A stretch of 58,385 nt of DNA from Gammaproteobacteria bacterium (GTDB taxonomy: Bacteria; Pseudomonadota; Gammaproteobacteria; Arenicellales; CAJQKF01). The stretch covers positions 1 through 58,385 of the forward strand of contig JAUIEZ010000012.1 of assembly GCA_030429665.1 (NCBI GenBank), in the 5' to 3' direction. Positions 8,646 through 18,129 of this stretch are shown piece by piece. Positions within the stretch are counted from its first letter, which is position 1. Each line of letters starts with the position of its first letter. A program made the position numbers and the translations under genes. Under the pieces are notes generated by a model. That model saw only the letters and a program-made list of their open reading frames with translations, searched no databases and was not told where the DNA came from.

Positions 8646-10789
8646 CGTCCGTCAAGCGCGGGTTGCTTCGTATCCCCCGCGGCGCGCGGCTGCTGGTGTT
8701 GATCCTCGCGGCGCTGGCCGCGGCGGTCACCGGCGCCTGGCGGCACACCGACTACCATGCGGACTACGATTTCGAAGCCATCCGCGCGGCCCACGCCAGT
8801 TCCGACGCAAAACTGCTCGACCGCCACGGCCGCGTCATTCACGAGTTGCGCGTCGATCCTTACGGGCGTCGCCTGGAATGGACGCCGTTGTCGGCGATCT
8901 CGCCGGCGTTGGTCGACGCGCTCGTCGCCGCCGAGGACCGCCGCTTCCACGCCCACGGCGGCGTCGACTGGCTGGCCGCCGGCGCCGCCGCGCTGGCCGT
9001 GTTCACCGGGGGCGAGCGTGGCGGCGCGAGCACCATCAGCATGCAGCTCGCCGCGCTGCTAGATTCTCGCATCAGGGCGAGCGGGAAACGCGATCTCGAC
9101 CACAAGTGGCTGCAGATGCGTGCGGCGCTGGCGATGGAGCGCGTGCTCGACAAGGGCCAGGTGCTGGAGGCATATCTCAACCTGGTGACGTTTCGCGGCG
9201 AGCTGCAAGGCATCGCAGCCGCGTCGCTGGGCCTGTTCGACAAGGCGCCCGCCGCGCTCACGGCGCCGGAGGCGGCCATTCTGGCGGCCCTGGTCCGGGG
9301 CCCGAACGCCGCGGTTTCGGTGGTGAGCCGCCGCGCCTGCGGCGTGACCCGGCGACTGGTAGACGACGCCGACTGCGAGTCGCTCGACGCGCGCGTACGC
9401 GACGCATTTTCCCGGGGCGCCAAGCTGCGCCAGCGTGTCGCCGATGCGCCCCACGTCGCTCGCCGCTTGCTTGCCAGGGGGACGACGTGGGTGCGCAGCA
9501 CGCTCGACGCGCGCCTGCAGTCGCTCGCCACGCGCACGCTGCGCGACGTGTTGTCCTCGCTGCGCCATCGCAACGCGCGCGACGGCGCGGTGCTGGTGGT
9601 CGACAACCTCACTGGCGAGGTGCTGGCCTACGTCGGCAACGGCGGCGACAACCCGGATGCCTATTACGTCGACGGCGTGCGCGCGCCGCGCCAGGCGGGT
9701 TCCACCCTCAAGCCGTTTCTCTACGGCCTGGCCATCGAGCAACGCCGTCTCACCGCCGCGTCGTTTCTCGACGATTCGCCGGTGAGCCTGCAAACGCCCA
9801 CCGGCGCCTACGTGCCGCAAAACTACGACAACAGGTTTCGCGGCCGGGTGAGCGTGCGCACCGCGCTGGCGGGGTCGGTCAACGTGCCCGCGGTGCGCGC
9901 GCTGATGCTCACCGGCGTCGACGCCTTCGCCGATCGCCTGCGCGCCGTCGGCTTCGAACACGTGACGCAGCCCGGCGACTACTACGGCTATTCGCTCGCG
10001 CTGGGCTCGGCCGAGGTCACCCTGTGGCAGTTGGTCGCGGCCTATCGCGCCCTGGCGGCGGGCGGCGAGATCCTGCCGCTGACCCTGGCGCCGCGCGCGC
10101 GGCCGGTGCCTCCGCGATCGGTCATGGAGCCGGGCGCGGCCTTTATCGTCGCGGACATCCTCGCCGACCGCGGCGCCCGTGCCGGCACGTTCGGGCTCGA
10201 CAACGTGCTCTCGCTCGGCATCCCGGCGTCGGTGAAGACGGGCACCAGCAAGGACATGCGCGACAACTGGTGCGTCGGGTTTACCGGGCGCTACACCGTC
10301 GGCGTGTGGGTCGGCAACTTCGACGGTGAACCGATGCACGACGTTTCCGGCGTCAGCGGCGCGGCGCCGGCGTGGGCGCGAATCATGGCCGCGCTGCACG
10401 ACGGCCGCCCGCCGCATCGGCGGGCGCCGCCGTCGAACGTGGAGCGTGCGCGTGTCGATCTTGCCGGGGTGGAGCCGCCCCGGCTGGAGTGGTTTCTGGA
10501 GGGCACCACCACGCACAGCGTGGTGCCGCTGGCGGCGCGCGCCGCCGCGCCGCGCATACGCTATCCCGGCCAAGGCATGATCATGGCTATCGACGCCGAC
10601 ATACCGCCCGCGCACCAGCGCGTATTCTTCGAAACCACAACGGGCGGCGACTTCGCCTGGCGGCTCAACGGCGATCCGGTGGACGCGCGTGCCGGTTGGG
10701 CGCCGGTACCGGGCACGCACGAGCTTGAGCTGGTTGACGCAGGCGGCGCGGTCGTCGACCATGTACGGTTCATCGTCCGCGGCGGCTAG
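8642..10789 (+). CDS. pbpC: penicillin-binding protein 1C
   Basis: A 715-residue bifunctional peptidoglycan synthase whose ATG overlaps the stop of the A2M gene. One N-terminal membrane anchor (about residues 16-33) is followed by a GT51 transglycosylase domain with catalytic E98 in AAEDRRFHAHGG and the GGASTISMQL motif. The transpeptidase domain has S354-x-x-K357 (GSTLKP), SVN, and KTGT at 532-535. The C-terminal 100 residues form the BiPBP_C extension found in PBP1C. PBP1C with an adjacent A2M is a conserved pair, thought to repair the cell wall while the A2M blocks the protease responsible for damage. All catalytic residues are present. Confidence 0.94.
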   Translation: MTSVKRGLLRIPRGARLLVLILAALAAAVTGAWRHTDYHADYDFEAIRAAHASSDAKLLDRHGRVIHELRVDPYGRRLEWTPLSAISPALVDALVAAEDRRFHAHGGVDWLAAGAAALAVFTGGERGGASTISMQLAALLDSRIRASGKRDLDHKWLQMRAALAMERVLDKGQVLEAYLNLVTFRGELQGIAAASLGLFDKAPAALTAPEAAILAALVRGPNAAVSVVSRRACGVTRRLVDDADCESLDARVRDAFSRGAKLRQRVADAPHVARRLLARGTTWVRSTLDARLQSLATRTLRDVLSSLRHRNARDGAVLVVDNLTGEVLAYVGNGGDNPDAYYVDGVRAPRQAGSTLKPFLYGLAIEQRRLTAASFLDDSPVSLQTPTGAYVPQNYDNRFRGRVSVRTALAGSVNVPAVRALMLTGVDAFADRLRAVGFEHVTQPGDYYGYSLALGSAEVTLWQLVAAYRALAAGGEILPLTLAPRARPVPPRSVMEPGAAFIVADILADRGARAGTFGLDNVLSLGIPASVKTGTSKDMRDNWCVGFTGRYTVGVWVGNFDGEPMHDVSGVSGAAPAWARIMAALHDGRPPHRRAPPSNVERARVDLAGVEPPRLEWFLEGTTTHSVVPLAARAAAPRIRYPGQGMIMAIDADIPPAHQRVFFETTTGGDFAWRLNGDPVDARAGWAPVPGTHELELVDAGGAVVDHVRFIVRGG

Positions 10790-10819
10790 CCCGCCACGCC
10801 ATCGAACGGAAACCAACGC

Positions 10820-11863
10820 ATGAAATACAACGAACTGGGCCGCACCGGTGTGCGGGTCAGTGCCCTTTGTCTCGGCACCATGACCTGGGGTACGCAGAAC
10901 ACCGAGGCCGAGGGCCACGCGCAGATCGACGCGGCGCTGGACGCGGGGATCAACTTCATCGACACCGCCGAGATGTATCCCACCACGCCCCAGTCGCGCG
11001 ATACCATGGGGCGTACCGAGGAGATCGTCGGCACGTGGATCGCCTCCCGCGGCCGTCGCGACGACGTGATCCTCGCCACCAAGGTCACGGGCGAAGGGCA
11101 CAGCTATATCCGCGACGGCGCGCCGATTACCCCCGACGCGATTCGCAGCGCCCTGGAAGGATCCCTGCGCCGCCTGAAAACCGACTACGTCGACCTCTAC
11201 CAGATTCACTGGCCCAACCGCGGCTCCTACCATTTTCGCAAGAACTGGAACTTCGATCCCTCGGGACAGGATCGCGAACACGTCGTCGAGGATATCCATG
11301 CGACGCTCGATGCGCTCGGCGAGCTGGTGAAGGCCGGGAAGATCCGTTTCGTCGGCCTGTCCAACGAAAGCTGCTGGGGCACCTGCCAGTTCCTCTCCGT
11401 CGCCGAGCGTTACGCCCTGCCGCGGGTGGTGTCGATCCAGAACGAGTACAACCTCTTGTGCCGTCATTTCGACCTCGACCTTGCCGAACTGAGCCACCAC
11501 GAGGATGTCGGCCTGCTCGCCTTCTCGCCGCTTGCCGGCGGCGTGCTCACCGGCAAGTACCGGGACGGCCGTATACCGCCCGGTTCGCGCCGCAGCCTGA
11601 ACGAGACCGTGGGCGGCCGCTACAACGAGTACTCCATCGCGGCCGTCGACGCCTACGACGACGTTGCCCGCCGGCACGGCATCGACCCGGTGCGCATGGC
11701 GCTGGCCTTCTGCCTGTCGCGCCCCTTCATGACCTCGGCCATCTTCGGCGCGACCAGCATGGAACATCTGCACAACAGCCTGGCCGCGGCGGACCTCGAA
11801 CTCGAACGCGAAGTCCTCGACGATATTGCGGCGGTGAGGCGCCGCTATCCGATGCCGATCTGA
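10820..11863 (+). CDS. tas: NADP(H)-dependent aldo/keto reductase (Tas-like)
   Basis: A 347-residue aldo/keto reductase very close in length to E. coli Tas. It opens with MKYNELGRTGVRVSALCLGT and has the family's D-x-A-x-x-Y pattern (FIDTAEMYP), a lysine in VILATKV, and YVDLYQIHWP. The substrate-binding insertion with HFRKNWNFD is typical of the Tas group. It reduces aldehydes or ketones in the cytoplasm; the natural substrate is unknown. It stands 30 bases after pbpC on the same strand and may be co-transcribed, but no functional link is evident. Confidence 0.88.
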   Translation: MKYNELGRTGVRVSALCLGTMTWGTQNTEAEGHAQIDAALDAGINFIDTAEMYPTTPQSRDTMGRTEEIVGTWIASRGRRDDVILATKVTGEGHSYIRDGAPITPDAIRSALEGSLRRLKTDYVDLYQIHWPNRGSYHFRKNWNFDPSGQDREHVVEDIHATLDALGELVKAGKIRFVGLSNESCWGTCQFLSVAERYALPRVVSIQNEYNLLCRHFDLDLAELSHHEDVGLLAFSPLAGGVLTGKYRDGRIPPGSRRSLNETVGGRYNEYSIAAVDAYDDVARRHGIDPVRMALAFCLSRPFMTSAIFGATSMEHLHNSLAAADLELEREVLDDIAAVRRRYPMPI

Positions 11864-11981
11864 TTCGTCTCCGTGTCCAGCGCCGTCCGGCGGCCGGGTT
11901 GCGTGCCTTCGGGCACTCGAAGCCGATCCGGTTTCGGACGGTGACTGCTATCATTCCCATCGAATTCACTGCCGACCGACC

Positions 11982-13019
11982 ATGACCGACCATCTCGTTC
12001 TCACCCGGCCCGACGACTGGCACCTGCACTTGCGCGACGGCCCGGTGCTCTCCACCGTGGTGCCGCACTCGGCGCGCCAATTCGCCCGCGCCATCGTCAT
12101 GCCCAACCTGGTGCCGCCGGTGACCACCACCGCCGCGGCCCTGGCATACCGGGAGCGCATCCTCGACGCGGTGCCTGGCGGGCTTTCCTTCGACCCGCTG
12201 ATGACGCTCTACCTGACCGACAACATGGCGGTGGAGCAGATCGCCCGGGCCAGCGACAGCGGTCACGTTCTCGCCTGCAAGTTGTACCCGGCCGGGGCGA
12301 CCACGAATTCCGATCGCGGCGTCACCGACATCCGCAACATTCACGGCGTGCTCGAGGCCATGGAGCGCCACGACATGGTGCTTTGCGTGCACGGCGAGGT
12401 GACCGATCCTCGGGTGGACGTATTCGACCGCGAGGCGGTGTTCATCGAGCGCGTGCTTCAGCCGCTGGTTCGCGACTTTCCGGCGCTCCGCGTCGTGTTC
12501 GAGCACATCACGACCGCCGACGCCGTGCATTTCGTGCGTGACGCGCCGAACACCGTTGCCGCGACCATCACGCCCCAGCACCTCATGTACAACCGCAACG
12601 CGCTGTTCCAGGGCGGCCTGCGGCCCCACCACTATTGCCTGCCGGTGCTCAAGCGCGAGCGTCACCGCGCCGCGCTGCTGGAGGCCGCCACCGGCGGCAG
12701 CGGCCGCTACTTCCTCGGCACGGACAGCGCTCCCCACGCCCGTAACGCCAAGGAGGCCGAGTGCGGCTGCGCCGGCTGCTACAGCGGCTACCATGCGCTG
12801 GAACTGTATGTCGCGGCGTTCGAGGCCGCCGGCGCCCTGCACGCGCTGGAAGGGTTCGCCAGCCACTTCGGCGCCGACTTCTACGGCCTGTCGCGCAATA
12901 CCGACACCGTCGAGCTCGAGCGGGCGTCGCACGTGGTTCCGGCCGCCTTTCCGTTCGACGGTGACGAACTGGTGCCGCTCGCGGCCGGCGACACGCTAAC
13001 CTGGCGCCTGGTCACCTAG
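11982..13019 (+). CDS. pyrC: dihydroorotase, class II (PyrC)
   Basis: A 345-residue amidohydrolase that closes carbamoyl aspartate to dihydroorotate in pyrimidine synthesis. Metal-binding H14 and H16 lie in DDWHLHLRDG, and the bridging lysine is in ACKLYPAGATTNSD. Further metal-binding histidines are in CVHGEV and VFEHITT, and the catalytic aspartate is in LGTDSAPH. Length and motifs match the E. coli-type enzyme, which is one reason for placing the organism near Gammaproteobacteria. It looks like a single-gene unit with 118 bases upstream. Confidence 0.96.
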   Translation: MTDHLVLTRPDDWHLHLRDGPVLSTVVPHSARQFARAIVMPNLVPPVTTTAAALAYRERILDAVPGGLSFDPLMTLYLTDNMAVEQIARASDSGHVLACKLYPAGATTNSDRGVTDIRNIHGVLEAMERHDMVLCVHGEVTDPRVDVFDREAVFIERVLQPLVRDFPALRVVFEHITTADAVHFVRDAPNTVAATITPQHLMYNRNALFQGGLRPHHYCLPVLKRERHRAALLEAATGGSGRYFLGTDSAPHARNAKEAECGCAGCYSGYHALELYVAAFEAAGALHALEGFASHFGADFYGLSRNTDTVELERASHVVPAAFPFDGDELVPLAAGDTLTWRLVT

Positions 13020-13113
13020 CGACACCGAAGCCGCCGGTTTTCACGCGCGTGGTGACATAATCGCGCCGCGCGGCAGCACTGCGCGACGTCAACGCCACCT
13101 TCGTCATCCTTCC

Positions 13114-14010
13114 ATGCCCTACGAACTCGCCGCCCTGGGTTCCGCGCTGTGCTGGTCACTGACCGGAATCATCTCGACGCCTGCCTCGCGCTATCTCGGC
13201 GGCATCGCCTACACCCGCATCCGCATGCTGGTCGTTACCGTGCTCATGATGGCGTGGGTGATCCCCAGCGGCGCGCTGGCCAGTATCGACGCGAGCTACT
13301 GGCCTGCCATCATCCTGTCCGGACTGGTCGGGATTTTTGTCGGCGACACGGCGTTGTTCACCGCCATGGCGCGACTCGGTCCGCGCCGTACCGGCGTCCT
13401 GTTCGCCACCAACGCGCCGATGACGGTGGTCATTGGCTGGCTATGGTTCGGCGAGTCGCTGGGTCCCTACCAGGTGCTCGGTTGCGCCGCGGTCGCCGCG
13501 GGCGTGTCCATCGCGATCTTCTTCGCCCGGGGCGCGGGGACTACCCACACCCTGGAGGCGGTGCAGGGCGCCGTGTGGCAGGGCGTGCTGATCGGCCTGC
13601 TGGCGGCGTTTTGCCAGGCGGTCGGGGCGCTGATGGCGAAGCCGGCCCTCATGGCCGGCGCCGACCCGGTCGCGGTGACCGCGGTGCGCGTGGGCGTTTC
13701 GATGCTGGCGCTGCATGCCTCGTTGCTCCTGCCGCTGCCGGCGGTGCGCGCGCGCAACGCCCTGAACCGGGAAATGTTTCTGCGCGCGACGCTCGCGGGT
13801 TGCATCGGCATGGCGCTGGGCATGAGCCTGTTGCTCTACGCGTTCGCCCACGGCAATGCCGGCATCTCGGCCATCCTGTCGACCACCTCGCCGGTCATGG
13901 TCCTGCCCTTGTTGTGGGTGGTTACGCGCCAGCGTCCCAGCCCGGGCGCATGGACAGGCGCGGTGATCTGCGTGGCGGGCACGGCGGTGATCCTGGCCCG
14001 GGGCGTGTGA
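13114..14010 (+). CDS. EamA/DMT-family transporter
   Basis: A 298-residue membrane protein with about ten hydrophobic segments in two homologous halves, as expected for drug/metabolite-type EamA permeases. The first half starts MPYELAALGSALCWSLTGI and ends near residue 140. The second half starts after the loop GTTHTLEAVQGAVWQG. Members export amino acids or other small metabolites. The sequence does not indicate a substrate, and the neighbouring genes (pyrC, methyltransferase) do not help. A second, unrelated EamA gene lies at 33925-34857. Confidence 0.85.
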   Translation: MPYELAALGSALCWSLTGIISTPASRYLGGIAYTRIRMLVVTVLMMAWVIPSGALASIDASYWPAIILSGLVGIFVGDTALFTAMARLGPRRTGVLFATNAPMTVVIGWLWFGESLGPYQVLGCAAVAAGVSIAIFFARGAGTTHTLEAVQGAVWQGVLIGLLAAFCQAVGALMAKPALMAGADPVAVTAVRVGVSMLALHASLLLPLPAVRARNALNREMFLRATLAGCIGMALGMSLLLYAFAHGNAGISAILSTTSPVMVLPLLWVVTRQRPSPGAWTGAVICVAGTAVILARGV

Positions 14011-14074
14011 TGGCGGCGCGCCTGGCGTAGACTCCCCCGTGTCGCGGCGGCGAGAACGAGACGAGGTGAACGCG

Positions 14075-14710
14075 ATGGGCGAAAAGAGACCTGGCTTCCT
14101 GGTGCATGCCTATGACCTGGAGGACGCCGAGAGCACACGCGCTTTCTATGACGACTGGGCGCGCTCGTACGACGAGGAGATCCGGGACAACGGTTACGCG
14201 ACGCCGCGCCGCTGCGCCGAGGCGCTGGCGAGCGTGGCACGCGACAAGACACTGCCGTTGCTGGACCTGGGTTGCGGCACCGGCCTGTCCGGCGAGGCGT
14301 TTCGCGAAGCGGGTTTCACCATTATCGACGGCACCGATTTCTCCAACGAGATGCTTGCCCGGGCCGCCGCCCGCAAGGACGTCTACCGCCATCTTGCCGT
14401 CGGCGACCTGAACAACCCGCTACCCGGGGAACCCGGAGACCACGTTTACATCGCGGCAGTCGGCGTGTTCAGTCCCTCGCATGCGCCGCCGTCCCTGATG
14501 AAAGACGTCGTCGGCAAGCTGCCCCGTGACGGATGCTTCGTATTTTCCCTGAACGACCATGCGCTGGACGACCCGGGATACGAGAGGGAAGTCGAAAGGC
14601 TCGAGGCGGGCGGTGACGTCGAGGTGGTGTTTCGCGAATACGGCGATCACCTGCCGGGAAAGGGCATCAAGGCCCTCGTCTGCGTGTTGCGACGAACCGG
14701 CGGCGAGTGA
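14075..14710 (+). CDS. class I SAM-dependent methyltransferase
   Basis: A 211-residue methyltransferase. The SAM-binding motif LLDLGCGTGLSGEAF is followed by DGTDFSNEMLARA, where an acidic residue normally binds the SAM ribose. The ATG at 14075 is chosen because GAGGTGAA lies just upstream; an in-frame GTG at 14039 lacks such a site. The opening AFYDDWARSYDEEI is typical of small-molecule methyltransferases of the UbiE/bin3-like type. Substrate unknown. The 215 bases downstream, up to the ABC transporter, hold a small hairpin (cccg/cggg near 14772-14788) but no gene. Confidence 0.82.
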   Translation: MGEKRPGFLVHAYDLEDAESTRAFYDDWARSYDEEIRDNGYATPRRCAEALASVARDKTLPLLDLGCGTGLSGEAFREAGFTIIDGTDFSNEMLARAAARKDVYRHLAVGDLNNPLPGEPGDHVYIAAVGVFSPSHAPPSLMKDVVGKLPRDGCFVFSLNDHALDDPGYEREVERLEAGGDVEVVFREYGDHLPGKGIKALVCVLRRTGGE

Positions 14711-14925
14711 TGCAAGCGTTCATCGCGGTAGGCCGCTTGGGCGGTTCGGGACACGCGTGTAAGATCGATGCCCGAGGACCACGGGCGAGGCTCGACAAGG
14801 GTGTGTCGGCTCGCCCCACGCGTAGAGAATCGATGGGCGCTGGGTTAAGCTAGCCGACGCGCAACCCCGTTGCGATGTCGGCGCGAGTGTTGCAACGCAA
14901 AACTATACAACAACGAGGAGATACC

Positions 14926-16137
14926 ATGGTGAAGCAAAAATCGCTGCGTACGCTGGTCGCCGCGGCAACCGCCGCGCTACTGTTGCCGGCGTCGGCCAAC
15001 GCCGAAACCGTCAAGATCGGCGTCGTCATGACCTTTTCCGGGGGCGCGGCCAACTTCGGTAAGCAGATCGGCCAGGGTATGGAGCTGTTCATGCAGGAGC
15101 ACCCCGAGGCGTTCGGGGGCCACACCGTGGAGCTGATCAAGCGCGACGCGAAGCACCCCGGCGGCGACGTCGCCAAGGCGGCCGTGCGCGAGCTGATCAC
15201 GCGAGAAAAGGTCGACATGCTCGCGGGCTTCGTATTCTCGCCCAACGCCATCGCCAGCGCGGAGCTGGTGACCCAGGGCAAGGTGCCGATGGTCGTCATG
15301 AATGCCGGTACCGCGTGGATCACCAAGCTGTCGCCCTACATCGCGCGGGTGTCGTTCACCATGTGGCAGTCCGGTCACCCCATGGGCACCTACGCGAAGG
15401 AGACGCTCGGTTGCGAGACCGCGGCGGTCGGCTATACCGACTACCCGCCGGGCAAGGATTCGCTCAACGCGTTCCAGACCGGATTCGAGGCCGCCGGCGG
15501 CAAGGTGGTCGACGCCATTCCCATGGGCGGCCCGCGCGAGGTGCCGGATTTCACGCCGTTCTTCCAGCGCGTCAAGGACGCGGCGCCCGACTGCCTGTAC
15601 GTGTTCGTGCCCTCGGGCAATCACGCCGGCGCGGTGACTAAGACTTTCGCCGACCTCGGCATGCGCGACGCCGGCATTCAGCTCATCGGTCCCGGCGATA
15701 TCACCCAGGATACGGAACTGCAGGGCATGGGTGACGATGCCGTCGGGCTGGTCACCATGCATCATTATTCCGCGGACTACGACACGCCCCAGAACCAGGC
15801 GTTCGTTTCGGCATGGAAGGCGGCCTACGGCGCGGATTCCACGCCCGACTTCATGGCCGTCGCGGGCTGGGACGGCATGGCGGCGATCGCCCACGTGGTC
15901 AAGACCCTGGATGGTGAGATCGATGCCGACGCGGCCATGGAAGCGCTGGCGGGGTGGACCTTCGAAAGCCCGCGCGGGCCGATCATGATCGACCCGGAGA
16001 CCCGCGACATCGTGCACGACGAGCACGTGCACGAAGTAGTCAAGGATGGCGACCGGCTGAAGATCAAGGTGATCGATTCCATCGCACAGGTCAAGGATCC
16101 CTGCAAGGCGCTGAAGATCGGAAAGTGCGGAGAATAA
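14926..16137 (+). CDS. branched-chain-amino-acid-type ABC transporter substrate-binding protein
   Basis: A 403-residue periplasmic binding protein. The ATG at 14926 follows a strong AACGAGGAG ribosome-binding site and starts a signal peptide (MVKQKSLRTL, cut near SANA-ET). The mature part begins VKIGVVMTFSGGAANFGKQI, the usual start of Leu/Ile/Val-type (type I) binding proteins. It delivers a substrate to the permeases and ATPases encoded at 16257-19602. Relatives bind branched-chain amino acids, amides, urea or aromatic acids, so the substrate is uncertain. UbiX and UbiD genes nearby make an aromatic acid conceivable, but this is inference only. Confidence 0.9.
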   Translation: MVKQKSLRTLVAAATAALLLPASANAETVKIGVVMTFSGGAANFGKQIGQGMELFMQEHPEAFGGHTVELIKRDAKHPGGDVAKAAVRELITREKVDMLAGFVFSPNAIASAELVTQGKVPMVVMNAGTAWITKLSPYIARVSFTMWQSGHPMGTYAKETLGCETAAVGYTDYPPGKDSLNAFQTGFEAAGGKVVDAIPMGGPREVPDFTPFFQRVKDAAPDCLYVFVPSGNHAGAVTKTFADLGMRDAGIQLIGPGDITQDTELQGMGDDAVGLVTMHHYSADYDTPQNQAFVSAWKAAYGADSTPDFMAVAGWDGMAAIAHVVKTLDGEIDADAAMEALAGWTFESPRGPIMIDPETRDIVHDEHVHEVVKDGDRLKIKVIDSIAQVKDPCKALKIGKCGE

Positions 16138-16159
16138 CGACGCGCAAGGCGTGATTGGC

Positions 16160-16191
16160 GCGGCCCGGCCATCGCAAGAGCGCCGGGCCGC
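16160..16191 (+). promoter_or_regulatory. strong hairpin between binding-protein and permease genes
   Basis: A perfect 10-bp inverted repeat, gcggcccggc (16160-16169) and gccgggccgc (16182-16191), with a 12-base loop. It lies in the 119-base gap after the binding-protein gene, and no T-run follows. Such hairpins after binding-protein genes commonly stabilise the upstream mRNA or partly terminate transcription, so that more binding protein than permease is made. That role is inferred. Confidence 0.5.
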
Positions 16192-16256
16192 TCGTCGCAT
16201 ACGGGGCGCGCGCGTGAGGCGCGGGCCGGGTTGTAAGCGGGGCCACACCTAAGGCG

Positions 16257-17135
16257 GTGGAAACGATCCTCAACATGCTGGTAAGCATCGTCTTCGACGG
16301 TGTCGCCTACGCCATGATCCTGTTCATCATCTCCGTCGGCCTGTCGGTGACGATGGGCATGATGGGCTTTGTCAACCTCGCCCACGGCGTGTTCGCCATG
16401 GCCGGCGGTTATTTCACCGTCAGCGCCATGGTCGCCGTCGGCATGCCGTTCCTGCTCGCGCTGCCGGGCGCGGCGGTGCTGGTGGGCGTCGCCAGCCTGG
16501 TTCTGGAGCGGCTTCTCTACGCGCCGCTGTACAACGCGCGCGAGCTCGACCAGGTGCTGCTCAGCATCGGCATCGTGCTGATGGCGGCGGCGGCGTTTAC
16601 CTTCGCTTACGGGCCGGGGCCCGTGTCCATCGACGTGCCGGACTATCTCTCGGGCCAGATCGACGCCGGCTTTCGCACGTTTCCCACGTACCGGGTGTTC
16701 CTGATCGCGGTCGGCGCGGTACTTGCCGTCGCGTTGTGGTACGGCGTCGAGCGCACCACCATCGGCGCGCGCATCCGCGCGGCGGTGGACAACCGGCGCA
16801 TGGCCGAAAGCGTGGGCATCGACGTCGACAGCCTGTTTCGCTTCACCTTCGCGCTCGGCAGCGGCGTGGCGGCGCTGGGCGGCGGGCTGGCGGTGGAGGT
16901 GCTCGGCGTGAGTCCGGGCTTCGCCATCCAGTACCTGGTGCTGTTCCTGATCGTCGTGTCGGTGGGAGGGCTGGGCACCATCAAGGGCACGCTGGTGGCG
17001 GCGCTGGTGCTCGGCGTCATCGACAACGCGGGCAAGTACCTGTGGCCGGAGGGCGGCGCGTTCATCATCTACGCGGTGACCATCGCCATCCTTCTCTACC
17101 GGCCCCACGGCCTGTTCGGCAGGTCCCATGGCTGA
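16257..17135 (+). CDS. livH: branched-chain-amino-acid-type ABC permease, LivH family
   Basis: A 292-residue inner-membrane permease with about eight hydrophobic segments. It starts at GTG 16257 (METILNMLVSIVFDGVAYAM). The LivH signature MMGFVNLAHGVFAMAGGYF is present, and AAVDNRRMAESVGID matches the cytoplasmic loop that contacts the ATPase. It pairs with the LivM-type permease, whose ATG lies inside its last codons (8-base overlap). It forms the membrane channel of the importer served by the binding protein at 14926. Confidence 0.92.
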   Translation: METILNMLVSIVFDGVAYAMILFIISVGLSVTMGMMGFVNLAHGVFAMAGGYFTVSAMVAVGMPFLLALPGAAVLVGVASLVLERLLYAPLYNARELDQVLLSIGIVLMAAAAFTFAYGPGPVSIDVPDYLSGQIDAGFRTFPTYRVFLIAVGAVLAVALWYGVERTTIGARIRAAVDNRRMAESVGIDVDSLFRFTFALGSGVAALGGGLAVEVLGVSPGFAIQYLVLFLIVVSVGGLGTIKGTLVAALVLGVIDNAGKYLWPEGGAFIIYAVTIAILLYRPHGLFGRSHG

Positions 17136-18129
17136 CGCGACTCGAGCGCGCGAGCGGGCGACCGCGCACGTCGTGACGGCGCATCGTTGGCGCTGGGTCG
17201 AGGCGGCGCCGTGGCTCGTCGCGACAGGCGCGTTCTTCCTGTTGCCCGACTACATGACGCTCGGCACGCAGATCGTCATCACCGTGATGTTCGCGTTGTC
17301 GCTGGACCTGATACTGGGCTTCGCGGGAATCATCACGCTGGGGCATGCGGCCTACTTCGGCGTCGGCGCCTACGCCTGCGGCATGCTCTCGGCTCACCTG
17401 GGCTGGACGGAGCCGGTGTCCGCGCTGTTCGCGGCGACGCTGGTGGCCGCGTTCGTGGGCTGGCTGTCGGGGCTGGTATTGATGCGCTATCACGGATTGA
17501 CGTTGCTGATGCTGACGCTGTCGGTGGCGATCCTGTTGCAGCAGCTTGCCAATACGTACAGCGACTTCACCGGCGGCTTTGACGGGCTGACCGGCATCTA
17601 CTTCGATCCGGTCTTCGGCGTTTTCGAGTACGACCTTTGGAGTCACACCCACTACTGGTACGCGTTGGCGTGGCTTGCTGTCGTGTTCGTCGTCGCGCGC
17701 CGCATCGTGTACTCGCCGTTCGGGCGATCGCTGGTGGGAATTCGCGAGAACGCGCTGCGCATGCATGCGGTGGGCGCGCCGGTTTTTCGCCGCCAGGTTG
17801 CCGTGTACACCGTGTCGGCGGGCATTGCGGGCCTGTCGGGCGCGCTGTTCGCCCAGGCCAATACCTTCGTTACTCTCGATGTGCTCGGCTTCACCCGTTC
17901 GGGCATCATCATGATAATCCTGATCCTGGGCGGTACGGGACGGCTCTACGGCGCCTTCGTCGGCGCCATCGTCTACATGGTGCTGGAAGACGAGTTGTCG
18001 AAGCTGACCCCCGAGTTCTGGGAGTTCGGCGTCGGGCTCGCGCTGGTGCTGGTGGTGCTGTTCGCCCGCAACGGCATTCTCGGTCTGCTCGACCGCGCCA
18101 GGTCCCTGCTCGCGGAGCGCGGCCGGTGA
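17128..18129 (+). CDS. livM: branched-chain-amino-acid-type ABC permease, LivM family
   Basis: A 333-residue permease with roughly nine hydrophobic segments and a short charged N-terminal tail. Signatures are LILGFAGIITLGHAAYFGVG and, near the C-terminus, GRSLVGIRENALRMHAVGAP, the loop that couples to the ATPase. It overlaps livH by 8 bases, and its TGA overlaps the GTG of livG, so the operon appears to be tightly coupled in translation. It is the second half of the membrane channel. Confidence 0.92.
   Translation: MADATRARERATAHVVTAHRWRWVEAAPWLVATGAFFLLPDYMTLGTQIVITVMFALSLDLILGFAGIITLGHAAYFGVGAYACGMLSAHLGWTEPVSALFAATLVAAFVGWLSGLVLMRYHGLTLLMLTLSVAILLQQLANTYSDFTGGFDGLTGIYFDPVFGVFEYDLWSHTHYWYALAWLAVVFVVARRIVYSPFGRSLVGIRENALRMHAVGAPVFRRQVAVYTVSAGIAGLSGALFAQANTFVTLDVLGFTRSGIIMIILILGGTGRLYGAFVGAIVYMVLEDELSKLTPEFWEFGVGLALVLVVLFARNGILGLLDRARSLLAERGR

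Noticed and set aside
9059..11773. 904-codon minus-strand frame across pbpC and the aldo/keto reductase
   Set aside because: It runs antisense through two well-supported genes and their gap, and its composition is typical of a shadow frame.
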